From Nonomuraea maritima (GTDB lineage: Bacteria; Actinomycetota; Actinomycetes; Streptosporangiales; Streptosporangiaceae), in contig NZ_FNFB01000005.1 of the NCBI RefSeq assembly GCF_900100395.1, positions 308,479-372,478 of the forward strand: a stretch of DNA of 64,000 nucleotides. Reading direction: 5' to 3'. The notes under the pieces were generated by a model. That model saw nothing but the letters and a program-made list of their open reading frames with translations, searched no databases and was not told where the DNA came from. This document shows positions 47,288 through 55,961 of this stretch, piece after piece. Position 1 is the stretch's first letter. Every line of letters starts with the position of its first letter. A program made the translations under genes and the position numbers.

Positions 47288-48323
47288 CGGGGTCTCCCGC
47301 AGGTTCGGGGACATCACCGCGCTCGACGACGTCACGCTGGAGATCGGGCAGGGCGAGTTCTTCGCCCTCCTCGGGCCGTCCGGCTGCGGCAAGACGACCC
47401 TGCTGCGCATCGTCGCCGGGTTCGAGACGCCCGACGCGGGCACGGTCACGCTCGACGGGGAGGACCTGCTGTCGCGCCCGCCGAACCGGCGGCCGATCAG
47501 TTTGATGTTCCAGTCGTACGCGCTGTTCCCGCACATGACCGTGGCCAAGAACGTGGCGTACGGGCTGGAGCGCGAGGGGCTGGCCCGGCAGGAGGTCAAG
47601 AAGCGCGTCGGCGAGGTGCTGGAGACCGTCGGCCTGTCGGCGCACGCCGGGCGCAAGCCCGCGCAGCTGTCCGGCGGCCAGCGGCAGCGGGTCGCGCTGG
47701 CCCGTTCCATCGTCAAGCGGCCCCGGCTGCTGCTGCTCGACGAGCCGCTGTCGGCGCTGGACAAGAAGGTGCGCGCCGACATGCAGCTGGAGCTCAAGCG
47801 GCTGCAGAACGAGGTCGGCATCACCTTCGTGGTCGTCACGCACGACCAGGAGGAGGCCATGTCGCTGGCCGACCGCATCGCGGTGTTCGACCGCGGCCAG
47901 GTGTGCCAGGTGGACGAGCCCATCAGCCTGTACGAGCGTCCGCGGACGCCGTTCGTGGCCGACTTCGTCGGGGCCAACAATCTGTTCCCCGGCACCGCGA
48001 GCGGCCTCGACGGCATCAAGAGCGAGCAGTTCGGCATGCTGCCCGGCAGGCCGCTGACCGAGCTGCCTGCGGGCGCCGAGGCGCTGCTCGCGGTGCGGCC
48101 GGAGAAGATCCGGCTGGCCGACGAGAACGCCGCCAGGGGCGTCGCAGGCAGCGTGCTCGACGTCAGCTTCTACGGCGGCGTCTCACACATCTCGGTGGAC
48201 GTGCCCGGCCATGACAGGCCGGTGCTCGCCGCCGTGCAGGGCGCCGCGGCGGTGCGGCCGGGCGCCAAGGTCAAGGTGCGCTGGGAGGCCGGCGACGCGG
48301 TCGTCGTGGCGGTCGATCAGTGA
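47274..48323 (+). CDS. potA: Polyamine ABC transporter ATPase PotA
   Basis: A 349-residue importer ATPase: Walker A GPSGCGKTTLLR, Q-loop MFQSYALFPHMTV, signature LSGGQRQRVALARSI, Walker B LLLLDEPLSALD, VTHDQEEAMSLADR, then PFVADFVGANNLFPG and a TOBE domain (residues about 260-345) that may sense substrate. GTG start preceded by GAGAGGGGG. The stop overlaps by 7 bases the stop of the convergent TetR gene. Confidence 0.93.
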   Translation: MLRIDGVSRRFGDITALDDVTLEIGQGEFFALLGPSGCGKTTLLRIVAGFETPDAGTVTLDGEDLLSRPPNRRPISLMFQSYALFPHMTVAKNVAYGLEREGLARQEVKKRVGEVLETVGLSAHAGRKPAQLSGGQRQRVALARSIVKRPRLLLLDEPLSALDKKVRADMQLELKRLQNEVGITFVVVTHDQEEAMSLADRIAVFDRGQVCQVDEPISLYERPRTPFVADFVGANNLFPGTASGLDGIKSEQFGMLPGRPLTELPAGAEALLAVRPEKIRLADENAARGVAGSVLDVSFYGGVSHISVDVPGHDRPVLAAVQGAAAVRPGAKVKVRWEAGDAVVVAVDQ

Positions 48324-48952
48324 GCCAGGTCGTTGCCGGTGGCGGCGCGGGCGTACGACAGGATCAGCTCGGCGGCCTCGTCGGGGCCGATCAGCGGGTG
48401 CCGGGCCGTGATGCGGTAGCCGTAGGCGTCCTCCAGGGCCACCAGGTTGCGCGCGATCGTCAGGGAGTCGGCGCTCAGGCGGAACACGCCGAGCGCCGCC
48501 CCCGTGTCGAGGATGGCCTGGTACATCGAGACCTGCCGGTCGTAGAGCGAGGTGAGCAGCACGCCGTAGACGCGGTTGCGGCCCGCGGCGCCGCCGAGCT
48601 CGTTGAGCAGGCGCACGTCGGGGTCGAGCGGCCCGGTCGGCAGGCCCGAGCGGATCGTGACGACCAGTTTCTCGGCCGGGTCGGTGAGCGCGGTCAGGCG
48701 GCGGAGCCGGTGCTCGTAGAAACGTTCCATGCCGGCCTGCTGCGCCTCGACCAGCAGCTCGCGCAGGTCGGGGTAGTGGTAGAGGACGGCCCCGGACGTC
48801 AGCCCGGCCTCCTCGGCGACGTGCGAGAGCTGTACACCGTCTATGCCGTGCCGGATGATGGCCCTGCGCGCGGCGTCGATCAGATCGATACGCCGGTCGC
48901 TACGGCTTTTACGCTGAGCCACCACCACCACCTTCACTCGTTCGACTTTCAT
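48317..48952 (-). CDS. TetR-family regulator of the polyamine genes
   Basis: A 211-residue regulator. The helix-turn-helix is DGVQLSHVAEEAGLTSGAVL with YHYPDLRELLVEA; the C-terminal domain resembles the BetI type. The ATG at 48952 begins a run of basic residues; GTG codons a few residues later could also serve. It lies between potDBCA (convergent) and the glycosyltransferase-aldehyde dehydrogenase operon (divergent). Both sides carry TTGAA-N6-TTCAA, so it probably controls polyamine uptake and use. Confidence 0.86.
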   Translation of the reverse strand: MKVERVKVVVVAQRKSRSDRRIDLIDAARRAIIRHGIDGVQLSHVAEEAGLTSGAVLYHYPDLRELLVEAQQAGMERFYEHRLRRLTALTDPAEKLVVTIRSGLPTGPLDPDVRLLNELGGAAGRNRVYGVLLTSLYDRQVSMYQAILDTGAALGVFRLSADSLTIARNLVALEDAYGYRITARHPLIGPDEAAELILSYARAATGNDLAH

Positions 48953-49005
48953 TCAGTTAGCCGTGACCATAGTGCCGGTAACTTGACCTTCACGCTAGAT
49001 CTGTT

Positions 49006-49023
49006 TTTGAATTCCTCTTCAAA
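49006..49023. promoter_or_regulatory. Operator TTTGAA-N6-TTCAAA between TetR and the glycosyltransferase
   Basis: TTTGAATTCCTCTTCAAA is a perfect 6-base inverted repeat with a 6-base spacer, 24 bases upstream of the glycosyltransferase ATG and 53 bases upstream of the TetR start. Its core equals the palindrome before potD. Confidence 0.6.
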
Positions 49024-49047
49024 TTCACGAGTCCCCCCGGAGCTGTC

Positions 49048-50322
49048 ATGTCACTGACGATCCTGTTCATGCCGGAGAGCGCCTACGGCCCGACCAACAA
49101 CTGCATCGGCATCGGCGACATCCTGCGCCGCCGTGGCCACCGCGTGGTGTTCGCCGCCGAGGCGTCCTGGAAGGGCAAGCTCGAGGCACTCGGCTTCGAG
49201 GAGGACCTCGTCGACCTCGCCCCGCCGGCCGAGGACGCCGCCGAGGAGCAGGACCCGGGCCAGTTCTGGAAGGACTTCATCCGCGAGACCGCGCCCGAGT
49301 ACCGCAAGACCACGCGGGAGCAGCTCGAGACCGTGACCGCGCCGATCTGGGCCGAGCTCATCGACGGCGCGAAGTACTGCGAGCCGCAGCTCAAGGCCAT
49401 CATCGAGCGGGTGAACCCCGACGTCATCGTCGAGGACAACGTGCTCACGTTCCCGGCGCTGGTCACGGCGGGCAAGAAGTTCGTCCGGATCGTCTCCTGC
49501 AACCCGCTGGAGGTGCGCGGCGAGAACATCGCGCCGGTCTTCTCCGGCCTGCCCGCCGACGACCGCTCCGAGTGGGACGCCTTCCGCGCCGAGTACGACC
49601 GCACCCACCGCGAGATCTGGAGCGCCTACAACGAGTGGTGCGTCGAGCAGGGCGCCGCGCCGCTGCCCGACCTCGACTTCATCCACGAGGGCGACCTGAA
49701 CCTCTACGTCTACCCCGAGGCCCTCGACTACACCGACGCCCGCCCGCTCGGCCCGACGTGGCACCGGCTCGACTCGTCAGTCCGTGAGACCGACGGCGAG
49801 TTCACGCTGCCGTTCGAGCGCGGCGAGGGCTCGCTGGTCTACTTCTCGCTCGGTTCGCTCGGCTCGTCCGACGTGGAACTGATGCAGCGGGTGATCGACG
49901 TGCTGGCGACGACGCCGCACCAGTACATCGTCTCCAAGGGCCCGCTGCACGAAGAGATCAAGCTTGCTGACAACATGTGGGGCGCGGAGTTCCTTCCACA
50001 GACTAAGATCATCCCACTGTGTGACTTGGTCATCACCCATGGCGGCAACAACACGACCACCGAGGCGCTGCACTTCGGCAAGCCGATGATCCTGCTGCCG
50101 CTCTTCTGGGACCAGTACGACAACGCCCAGAGGGTCGATGAACTCGGTTTCGGTGTCAGGCTCTCGACCTACACCTTCACCGACGAGGAACTCAAGGGGG
50201 CGCTCGCGCGCCTGCTCGGCGACACCGAGCTGCGCGAGACGATCGCCGCCGCGGGCGAGGAGATCCGGCGTCGCGACGGCCTGCGCAAGGCCGCCGACCT
50301 GATCGAGCAGCTCGGCCAGTAG
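49048..50322 (+). CDS. GT1-family (UGT/MGT-type) glycosyltransferase
   Basis: A 424-residue GT-B glycosyltransferase. The N-lobe starts LTILFMPESAYGPTNNCIGI and the donor lobe has LVYFSLGSLGSSDVELMQRV, FLPQTKIIPLCDLVITHGG and NNTTTEALHFGKPMILLPLF, WDQYDNAQRVDELGFGVRL, which together form a PSPG-like nucleotide-sugar site with the conserved His. Acceptor specificity is unknown; macrolide- and xenobiotic-type UGTs look like this. It is unusual next to polyamine genes and is followed 26 bases later by an aldehyde dehydrogenase, sharing the same operator. Confidence 0.82.
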   Translation: MSLTILFMPESAYGPTNNCIGIGDILRRRGHRVVFAAEASWKGKLEALGFEEDLVDLAPPAEDAAEEQDPGQFWKDFIRETAPEYRKTTREQLETVTAPIWAELIDGAKYCEPQLKAIIERVNPDVIVEDNVLTFPALVTAGKKFVRIVSCNPLEVRGENIAPVFSGLPADDRSEWDAFRAEYDRTHREIWSAYNEWCVEQGAAPLPDLDFIHEGDLNLYVYPEALDYTDARPLGPTWHRLDSSVRETDGEFTLPFERGEGSLVYFSLGSLGSSDVELMQRVIDVLATTPHQYIVSKGPLHEEIKLADNMWGAEFLPQTKIIPLCDLVITHGGNNTTTEALHFGKPMILLPLFWDQYDNAQRVDELGFGVRLSTYTFTDEELKGALARLLGDTELRETIAAAGEEIRRRDGLRKAADLIEQLGQ

Positions 50323-50347
50323 CACGACTCAAGGACGAAGCTTTCCG

Positions 50348-51745
50348 ATGCGTGAACTGATCAACCCCGCCACCGGCCTCCCGTGTGCCGAAATTCCGGA
50401 CACGCCGGTGGAGGGTGTGGCATCCGCCGTACGCGCCGCGCGCGCCGCGTTCGAGGAGTGGTCGACGGCCACCCCGAGCGAGCGCGCGCGGGTGCTGCTG
50501 CGGGTCGCCGACCTGGTGGAGGCCGACGCCGACGAGCTGACGCGGCTGGAGGTCGAGGAGACGGGCAAGCCGGCCGCGGTGTTCCGCGACGGCGAGCTGC
50601 CGTTCGCGGCCGACAACCTGCGCTTCTTCGCCGGCGCGGCACGCTCGCTGGAGGGCTCGGGGGCCGGGGTGTTCAGCCCCGGCTACACCTCGGTGATGCT
50701 GCGCCGTCCCGTCGGGGTGGTGGGGTCGATCGCACCGTGGAACTTCCCCTTCGTCATGGCCGTCTGGAAGATCGGCCCGGCGGTGGCCGCGGGCAACGCC
50801 GTGGTGATCAAGCCTGCGCCCCGGACGCCCCGTACGACCCTGCGTCTGGCCGAGCTGTTCGCCAAGGCGGGCGCTCCTGACGGGCTCGTCCAGGTGGTCA
50901 CCGGCGACGCCGAGGTCGGCCAGGCGCTGGTCACCGACCCGGGCGTCGACATGGTCAGCGTCACCGGCTCGACCGAGACGGGCCGGTCGGTGATGACGGG
51001 CGCGGCGGCCACGCTCAAACGGGTCCATCTCGAGCTGGGCGGCAAGGCGCCGGCGCTCGTCTTCGCGGACGCCGACCTCGCCGAGATGGCCCACGGCGTC
51101 GCCATGGGGGCGACGTACAACACCGGTCAGGACTGCACGGCGGCCACCCGGGTGTACGTCGCCCGTGAGGTCTACGCCGACGCGGTGGAGGCGCTTCGGG
51201 CAACTCTTGCCGAAATAACCGTCGGTGACCCCTGGGACCCGGCGACCGACATCGGCCCCCTGATCTCGTCCGCGCACCGCGACCGGGTGCACGGGTTCGT
51301 CTCCCGGGCCGGCGGACGCGTGCTGCACGGCGGCTCCCCGATCGAGGGCCCCGGGTTCTTCTATCCGCCCACCCTCGTGGCGGACGCCGCCCAGGACAGC
51401 GAGATCGTCCAGGGTGAAATCTTCGGCCCCGTCCTCGTCGCCCTGCCGTTCGACGGCGAGGACGACGCGGTCAGGCTGGCCAACGACACCAGGTACGGCC
51501 TGGCCTCCTCGGTGTGGTCACGTGACGTGGCCCGTGCGATGCGCGTGTCGCACCGGCTCGACGTCGGCGTGACCTGGATCAACGACCATCTGCCCATCGC
51601 CAGTGAGGCACCGCACGGCGGCGTCAAGGGCAGCGGGTTCGGCAAGGACATGAGCCAGGAAGCGGTGCAGGAATATTCGGTGACGCGTCACCTGATGGTC
51701 AAACACGCGGCACCGGCCGAACGGGATTCGTTCCGGCCCGCCTGA
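50348..51745 (+). CDS. Aldehyde dehydrogenase, gamma-aminobutyraldehyde dehydrogenase-like
   Basis: A 465-residue NAD-dependent aldehyde dehydrogenase: SIAPWNFPFVMAVWKI, GSTETGRSVM, catalytic Glu in LELGGKAPALVF, catalytic Cys in YNTGQDCTAATRVY and WINDHLPIASEAPHGG near the end, the last typical of the PatD/aminobutyraldehyde group. Placed behind the glycosyltransferase and next to potDBCA, it likely oxidises aminoaldehydes from polyamine breakdown. No transaminase or amine oxidase lies beside it. Confidence 0.86.
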   Translation: MRELINPATGLPCAEIPDTPVEGVASAVRAARAAFEEWSTATPSERARVLLRVADLVEADADELTRLEVEETGKPAAVFRDGELPFAADNLRFFAGAARSLEGSGAGVFSPGYTSVMLRRPVGVVGSIAPWNFPFVMAVWKIGPAVAAGNAVVIKPAPRTPRTTLRLAELFAKAGAPDGLVQVVTGDAEVGQALVTDPGVDMVSVTGSTETGRSVMTGAAATLKRVHLELGGKAPALVFADADLAEMAHGVAMGATYNTGQDCTAATRVYVAREVYADAVEALRATLAEITVGDPWDPATDIGPLISSAHRDRVHGFVSRAGGRVLHGGSPIEGPGFFYPPTLVADAAQDSEIVQGEIFGPVLVALPFDGEDDAVRLANDTRYGLASSVWSRDVARAMRVSHRLDVGVTWINDHLPIASEAPHGGVKGSGFGKDMSQEAVQEYSVTRHLMVKHAAPAERDSFRPA

Positions 51746-51760
51746 AACGTGTACGGCGTT

Positions 51761-51790
51761 ATGCGGTCCAAAGTGACTATTTGGACGCAT
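51761..51790 (+). terminator. Hairpin after the aldehyde dehydrogenase
   Basis: ATGCG-g-TCCAAA and TTTGGACGCAT pair over 11 bases with one bulged G and a 7-base loop, 16 bases after the aldehyde dehydrogenase stop. It could end that operon or be an operator for conservon 3, since the conserved element of conservon 3 begins 10 bases later. Confidence 0.45.
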
Positions 51791-51799
51791 GTGATGGGA

Positions 51800-51843
51800 T
51801 ATGTTCGGTTGGCCGATCTGGTACGGGTTGTGTTCCAATTACC
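51800..51843 (+). promoter_or_regulatory. Conserved upstream element of conservon 3
   Basis: TATGTTCGGTTGGCC (51800-51814) and TGTGTTCCAATTACC (51829-51843) repeat the conservon 2 element with one mismatch in the first block and none in the second. The second block ends 76 bases before the cvnA start. Confidence 0.6.
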
Positions 51844-51919
51844 CAGCCGGACAGAATCCCATGCGCCCCAAGCGTGTCTGAATTTTCGAGCACGTACCGG
51901 CGAGAGGTAGCGAGAGTCA

Positions 51920-54900
51920 GTGAGGACGGAAAACCCCAGACACACGAAGTCAGGGGAGTACACAGGCGGTCGGTTCCGGTTGGCGAACTGGCGGGTGCGC
52001 TCCAGGCTGATCGCGCTGATCCTCATCCCCACCGTCGTGGGTGTGCTGCTCGCGGGCATCCAGCTGGCTGACGCCATCAGCACGAGTGCCGAGTACCGCC
52101 GGCTCAGCGAGGTCGCCGAGCTGGTGCAGCGCATCGGGGGGCTCAACCACGAGCTCGGCAAGGAGCGTACGCTCACCGCCTGGTACGTCGCCGACCGCCG
52201 CAGGGCGGGACGCTTCGTGCAGCTCAAGACGCAGCGTCAGGCCACCGACCGGGCCAAGCAGCAGGCGCTCGAGGCCGCCAAGGCCATCGACGCGACCCAC
52301 TCGGCCCGCGTGCGCGAAGGCGTGAGCAACATGCGCCGCTGGCTCGGCGGTCTCGACAGCTTGCGCGACTCGATGGTCGGCAACGTCCCGCCACGGGCCG
52401 CCATCGGCACGTACAGCACCATGATCAGCGTGTTCTCCACGATCCAGGGCGACCTGGGCGACGGCGTGAGCGACGACGACCTGCAGGGTGACGTGGCCGC
52501 GCTCGGCTCTCTCCAGCGGATGAAGGAGGAGCTCTCGCGCCAGCAGATCATCCTCATCGTCACGCTGGTGCAGCGCAAGCTCGACAGCGCCGACTGGTCC
52601 GACTTCCTCGGCTCGTGGAACAGGCAGCAGACCGAGCTCGCCGCCTTCGAGGCCGAGGCCGACCCAGAGGACCTGCGGGCCTACCGCCGCGCCGTCAGGG
52701 GCCTGCAGGTCGACAGCGCCGACGCCATGCGTCAGCGCGCGCTGGCCCAGGTGAGCGAGTACAACAAGATCAGGGATCTCGACGTCACCACGGCGCGCGA
52801 CCTGAACCTCTGGTTCGACGCCACCTCCTACACCGCCAACGCGGTGCGCAAGGTCGAGGACGCCATGGCGACCTCGATCGTGAAGACCACCCGCGACCTC
52901 AGCGAGACCGAGCAGCGCAACGCCATCATCTCCGGCGCGCTCATCCTCGTGCTGCTGCTGCTCGTCCTGATCATCACCACCCGCGTGGCCGGTTCGCTGG
53001 TCCGCCCGCTGCGCCGGCTGCGCGCCGAGGCGCTCCAGGTCGCCACGACGAGGCTGCCCGAGACCGTCCGCATCCTGCGCGAGTCGGGCGAAGGCGCCCA
53101 GATCCCCGAGGTGCCGCCGATCGGCGTCAACACCCGCGACGAGATCGGGGAAGTGGCGCGGGCCTTCGACGAGGTCCACCGCGAGGCGATCCGGCTGGCC
53201 GGCGACGAGGCCAAGCTGCGCGCCAACGTCAACAGCATGTTCGTCAACCTCTCCCGCCGCAGCCAGACGCTGGTCGAACGGCAGCTGCAGCTCATCGAGG
53301 GTCTGGAGCAGGGTGAGGAGGACGAGGACCGGCTCGCGAACCTGTTCCGCCTCGACCACCTGGCCACCCGCATGCGCCGCAACAGCGAGAACCTCCTCGT
53401 TCTCGCCGGCCAGGAGGCCGCGCGCAAGTGGAGCGAGCCGGTGCCGCTGGTCGACATCGCCCGCGCCTCGCTGTCGGAGGTCGAGGGCTACGAACGGGTC
53501 CAGATCCAGATCCCGTCCAACACGCTCATCGTCGGCCCCGCCGTCACCGACGCCGTCCACCTGCTCGCCGAGCTGATCGAGAACGCCATCTCGTTCTCGC
53601 CGCGCGAGAGCAAGGTGACGGTCACGAGCCCGCCGAGCCCCGAGGGCGGCGTGCTCGTCACCATCAACGACCTGGGCATCGGCATGAGCCCGGAGGAACT
53701 GGCCGAGGCCAACTGGCGCCTGGCCAACCCGCCGGTCGTGGACGTGTCCGTCTCGCGGCGCATGGGCCTGTTCGTGGTCGGTCGTCTGGCCCTGCGCCAC
53801 GGCATCCGCGTCCAGCTCACCAAGCGGGAGACCGGCGGCCTGAGCGCGATGGTGCTGCTCCCCGACGTGCTCATCAGCGGCGGCCAGAACGGCACGCAGC
53901 AGGGCGGTCAGTACGAGGCCTTCACCACGTTCGACCCCAGGCAGCTCACGCACCCGGAGCCGACCAGCCCGCACCCCGCCGTGGACACGGAGTGGCCGGG
54001 TTCGGTGCCCCCGCCGGGCTCCGGCAACTGGCCGTCCTTCGGCGAGCAGGCTCCCGCGCACGCGGGCGCGCAGCCGCAGGCCGCGCCGTTCGCCGAGGCC
54101 CCGGACGTGCAGCGCTGGCCGTCGTTCGCCGAGGACGCCCCGCCCGCCGCGCAGCAGCCGTTCGGCGAGCAGCGCTGGCCGTCGTTCGCCGATGCCGCAC
54201 CCCCCGCGCCCCCCGCATCCCCCGCACCCCCCGCGCCCCCCGTGGCCGAGCCGCAGCCGTTCGCCGAGAACCGGTGGCCGTCGTTCGCAGAGCAGCCGCC
54301 GCCGCAGAGTGACGAGCCGCGCTGGCCGTCCTTCGCGACCGAGCCGCCGTCGCAGGACGACGCGCAGTGGGCGTCGTTCTCGGACCCGGGCGCGCGCCGG
54401 TCACTGTTCGATCCGGGCGACCGTCCGCAGCCGCAGCCCGAGGAGGCGTTCCGCTCGCTGTTCGGGGAGGACCCCAAGCCCGCCGACCAGTTCGAGCAGA
54501 ACGGTCACGGCGCCGCCCACGACCCCTTCGGGCCGGGCAGCTACTCCTCGCAGGACATGACGGGCCCGCTCCCCGCGGTGCGCAACTCGCCCCTGGAGGA
54601 GCAGAGCGAGGAGTTCCTGCCGATCTTCTCGTCGGTGGGCTCCGACTGGTTCCGCAAGCCGGACCCGGAGGTGCTCAGGCCGCGCGAGCCGGAGCCGGAG
54701 GACGAGCCCGAGATCACGGCCGTCCACCCCGCCGTGCCCGCCGATCCGTCCGTCCCGCCGCCGCCGCCCGCGGCCGCGCCCGCGGCGACGGGAGGCAGGA
54801 CCTCGCTGCCGCAGCGCACGCCCGGCCAGTCGGGTGCGGGCGCGTCGTGGTCCTCGCCCGCCGACTCCGGGTTCCAGGCCGCACAGGCCGCTGCCCAGCC

Positions 54901-55114
54901 GCAGGAGGGCGGGACGACGTCGTCCGGCCTGCCGCGCCGTGTCCCCAAGGCGAACCTGGTGCCGGGTACGGCCAGTCTCGTCGAGCCTCTGGCTCCGTCC
55001 CCGGCGCCGCAGATCTCGCCCGAACGGTTGCGCAGCCGGCTCTCCAGCTTCCAGCAGGGTGTCCGGCAAGGTCGGGCGTTCACCCGCGGAGAAGATTATG
55101 AGGAGGACAAATGA
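51920..55114 (+). CDS. cvnA: Conservon 3 CvnA: membrane histidine kinase-like sensor with WPSF repeats
   Basis: The longest CvnA here, 1064 residues. Transmembrane helices near 28-48 and 335-357, helical sensor domain between, HAMP, RLDHLATRMRRNSENLL near 476, N-box ELIENAISF near 550, G-box INDLGIGMSPEE near 583. The disordered tail (from about 650) has six WPSF(A/G)-type repeats at residues about 700-822, then EEFLPIFSSVGSDWF (near 897), GLPRRVPKANLVPGTA (near 1001) and ERLRSRLSSFQQGVRQGR (near 1034). GTG start at 51920, with a GAGAGG-containing leader similar to those of conservons 1 and 4. ATGA overlap with cvnB. Confidence 0.93.
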   Translation: MRTENPRHTKSGEYTGGRFRLANWRVRSRLIALILIPTVVGVLLAGIQLADAISTSAEYRRLSEVAELVQRIGGLNHELGKERTLTAWYVADRRRAGRFVQLKTQRQATDRAKQQALEAAKAIDATHSARVREGVSNMRRWLGGLDSLRDSMVGNVPPRAAIGTYSTMISVFSTIQGDLGDGVSDDDLQGDVAALGSLQRMKEELSRQQIILIVTLVQRKLDSADWSDFLGSWNRQQTELAAFEAEADPEDLRAYRRAVRGLQVDSADAMRQRALAQVSEYNKIRDLDVTTARDLNLWFDATSYTANAVRKVEDAMATSIVKTTRDLSETEQRNAIISGALILVLLLLVLIITTRVAGSLVRPLRRLRAEALQVATTRLPETVRILRESGEGAQIPEVPPIGVNTRDEIGEVARAFDEVHREAIRLAGDEAKLRANVNSMFVNLSRRSQTLVERQLQLIEGLEQGEEDEDRLANLFRLDHLATRMRRNSENLLVLAGQEAARKWSEPVPLVDIARASLSEVEGYERVQIQIPSNTLIVGPAVTDAVHLLAELIENAISFSPRESKVTVTSPPSPEGGVLVTINDLGIGMSPEELAEANWRLANPPVVDVSVSRRMGLFVVGRLALRHGIRVQLTKRETGGLSAMVLLPDVLISGGQNGTQQGGQYEAFTTFDPRQLTHPEPTSPHPAVDTEWPGSVPPPGSGNWPSFGEQAPAHAGAQPQAAPFAEAPDVQRWPSFAEDAPPAAQQPFGEQRWPSFADAAPPAPPASPAPPAPPVAEPQPFAENRWPSFAEQPPPQSDEPRWPSFATEPPSQDDAQWASFSDPGARRSLFDPGDRPQPQPEEAFRSLFGEDPKPADQFEQNGHGAAHDPFGPGSYSSQDMTGPLPAVRNSPLEEQSEEFLPIFSSVGSDWFRKPDPEVLRPREPEPEDEPEITAVHPAVPADPSVPPPPPAAAPAATGGRTSLPQRTPGQSGAGASWSSPADSGFQAAQAAAQPQEGGTTSSGLPRRVPKANLVPGTASLVEPLAPSPAPQISPERLRSRLSSFQQGVRQGRAFTRGEDYEEDK

Positions 55115-55533
55115 GAGAAATGAGCCAGGGAGCGCGTGGTATCAGCTGGCTGATCACGGACTTCGTGAACAACGTGCCAGGTGTTGCCCACACGGTCGTG
55201 GTCTCGTCTGACGGGTTGCCGCTGGCCTACTCCGAGGGTTTCCCCAAGGACCGCGCCGACCAGCTGGCCGCCGTGGCCTCCGGCGTCATCAGCCTGACCC
55301 AGGGCGCCGCTCGTGTCTTCGAGGGCGGTCTGGTCACCCAGACCGTCATTGAGATGCAGCGGGGCCTTCTGATGATCATGTCGATCAGCGACGGTTCCTG
55401 TCTGGCGGTTCTGGCGGCTCCCGACTGTGACATGGGGCTGGTGGCCTACCAGATGACGTTGCTGGTGGAGCGGGCCGGTCAGGTGCTTACGCCGGCCGTA
55501 CGTGCCGAGCTGCAAGCAACTCGCCCCCGCTAG
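55111..55533 (+). CDS. cvnB: Conservon 3 CvnB: roadblock/LC7 protein
   Basis: A 140-residue roadblock/LC7 protein, MREMSQGARGISWLITDFVN at the start and FPKDRADQLAAVASGVISLT, ARVFEGGLVTQTVIEMQRGL, APDCDMGLVAYQMTLL further on; ends RAELQATRPR. ATG overlaps the cvnA stop. Closely similar to the copies in conservons 2 and 4, so cross-pairing with other CvnD proteins cannot be excluded. Confidence 0.94.
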   Translation: MREMSQGARGISWLITDFVNNVPGVAHTVVVSSDGLPLAYSEGFPKDRADQLAAVASGVISLTQGAARVFEGGLVTQTVIEMQRGLLMIMSISDGSCLAVLAAPDCDMGLVAYQMTLLVERAGQVLTPAVRAELQATRPR

Positions 55534-55553
55534 CCGGGCGGTGACAGGAGAAG

Positions 55554-55961
55554 ATGGTGTCAGGTCAGCAGGGTTGGGCTGGTGATAGCAACCCGCCGCG
55601 TACGGCGGGTCCCCGTTCGCAGAAGGCGAGTTCCCTGGTGCGGCCCTATGCCGTGACCGGGGGACGCACCGCGCCGCGGATGAAGTTCGCCATGGAGGCG
55701 CTGGTGTCCTCCGTGACGTCGGAATACCAAGACATTTCCCTACTAAGTCCGGAGTATCAGGCGATCATTCAGCTGACTCGGAATGTCCGGTCAGTTGCCG
55801 AGATCTCCGCCCTTTTACGTCAGCCTCTTGGCGTGGTCCGGGTGCTGATCGCGGACATGGCGTCGGAGGGCCTGATCCGCGTGCACCAGCCTGCGCTGGA
55901 TGCGGGAAAGCCGGACCTCAACTTGCTCGAAAGGGTGCTCAGTGGACTTCGCAGGCTCTAG
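55554..55961 (+). CDS. cvnC: Conservon 3 CvnC: DUF742 protein
   Basis: A 135-residue DUF742 protein with a longer N-terminus than its paralogues (MVSGQQGWAGDSNPPRTAGP), then SSLVRPYAVTGGRTAPRMKF, TRNVRSVAEISALLRQPLG, VVRVLIADMASEGLIRVHQP and LERVLSGLRRL. ATG with ACAGGAG upstream. Codon at 55815-55817 is a rare TTA, and the stretch 55725-55830 is AT-rich for this genome. 20-base overlap with cvnD. Confidence 0.91.
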   Translation: MVSGQQGWAGDSNPPRTAGPRSQKASSLVRPYAVTGGRTAPRMKFAMEALVSSVTSEYQDISLLSPEYQAIIQLTRNVRSVAEISALLRQPLGVVRVLIADMASEGLIRVHQPALDAGKPDLNLLERVLSGLRRL

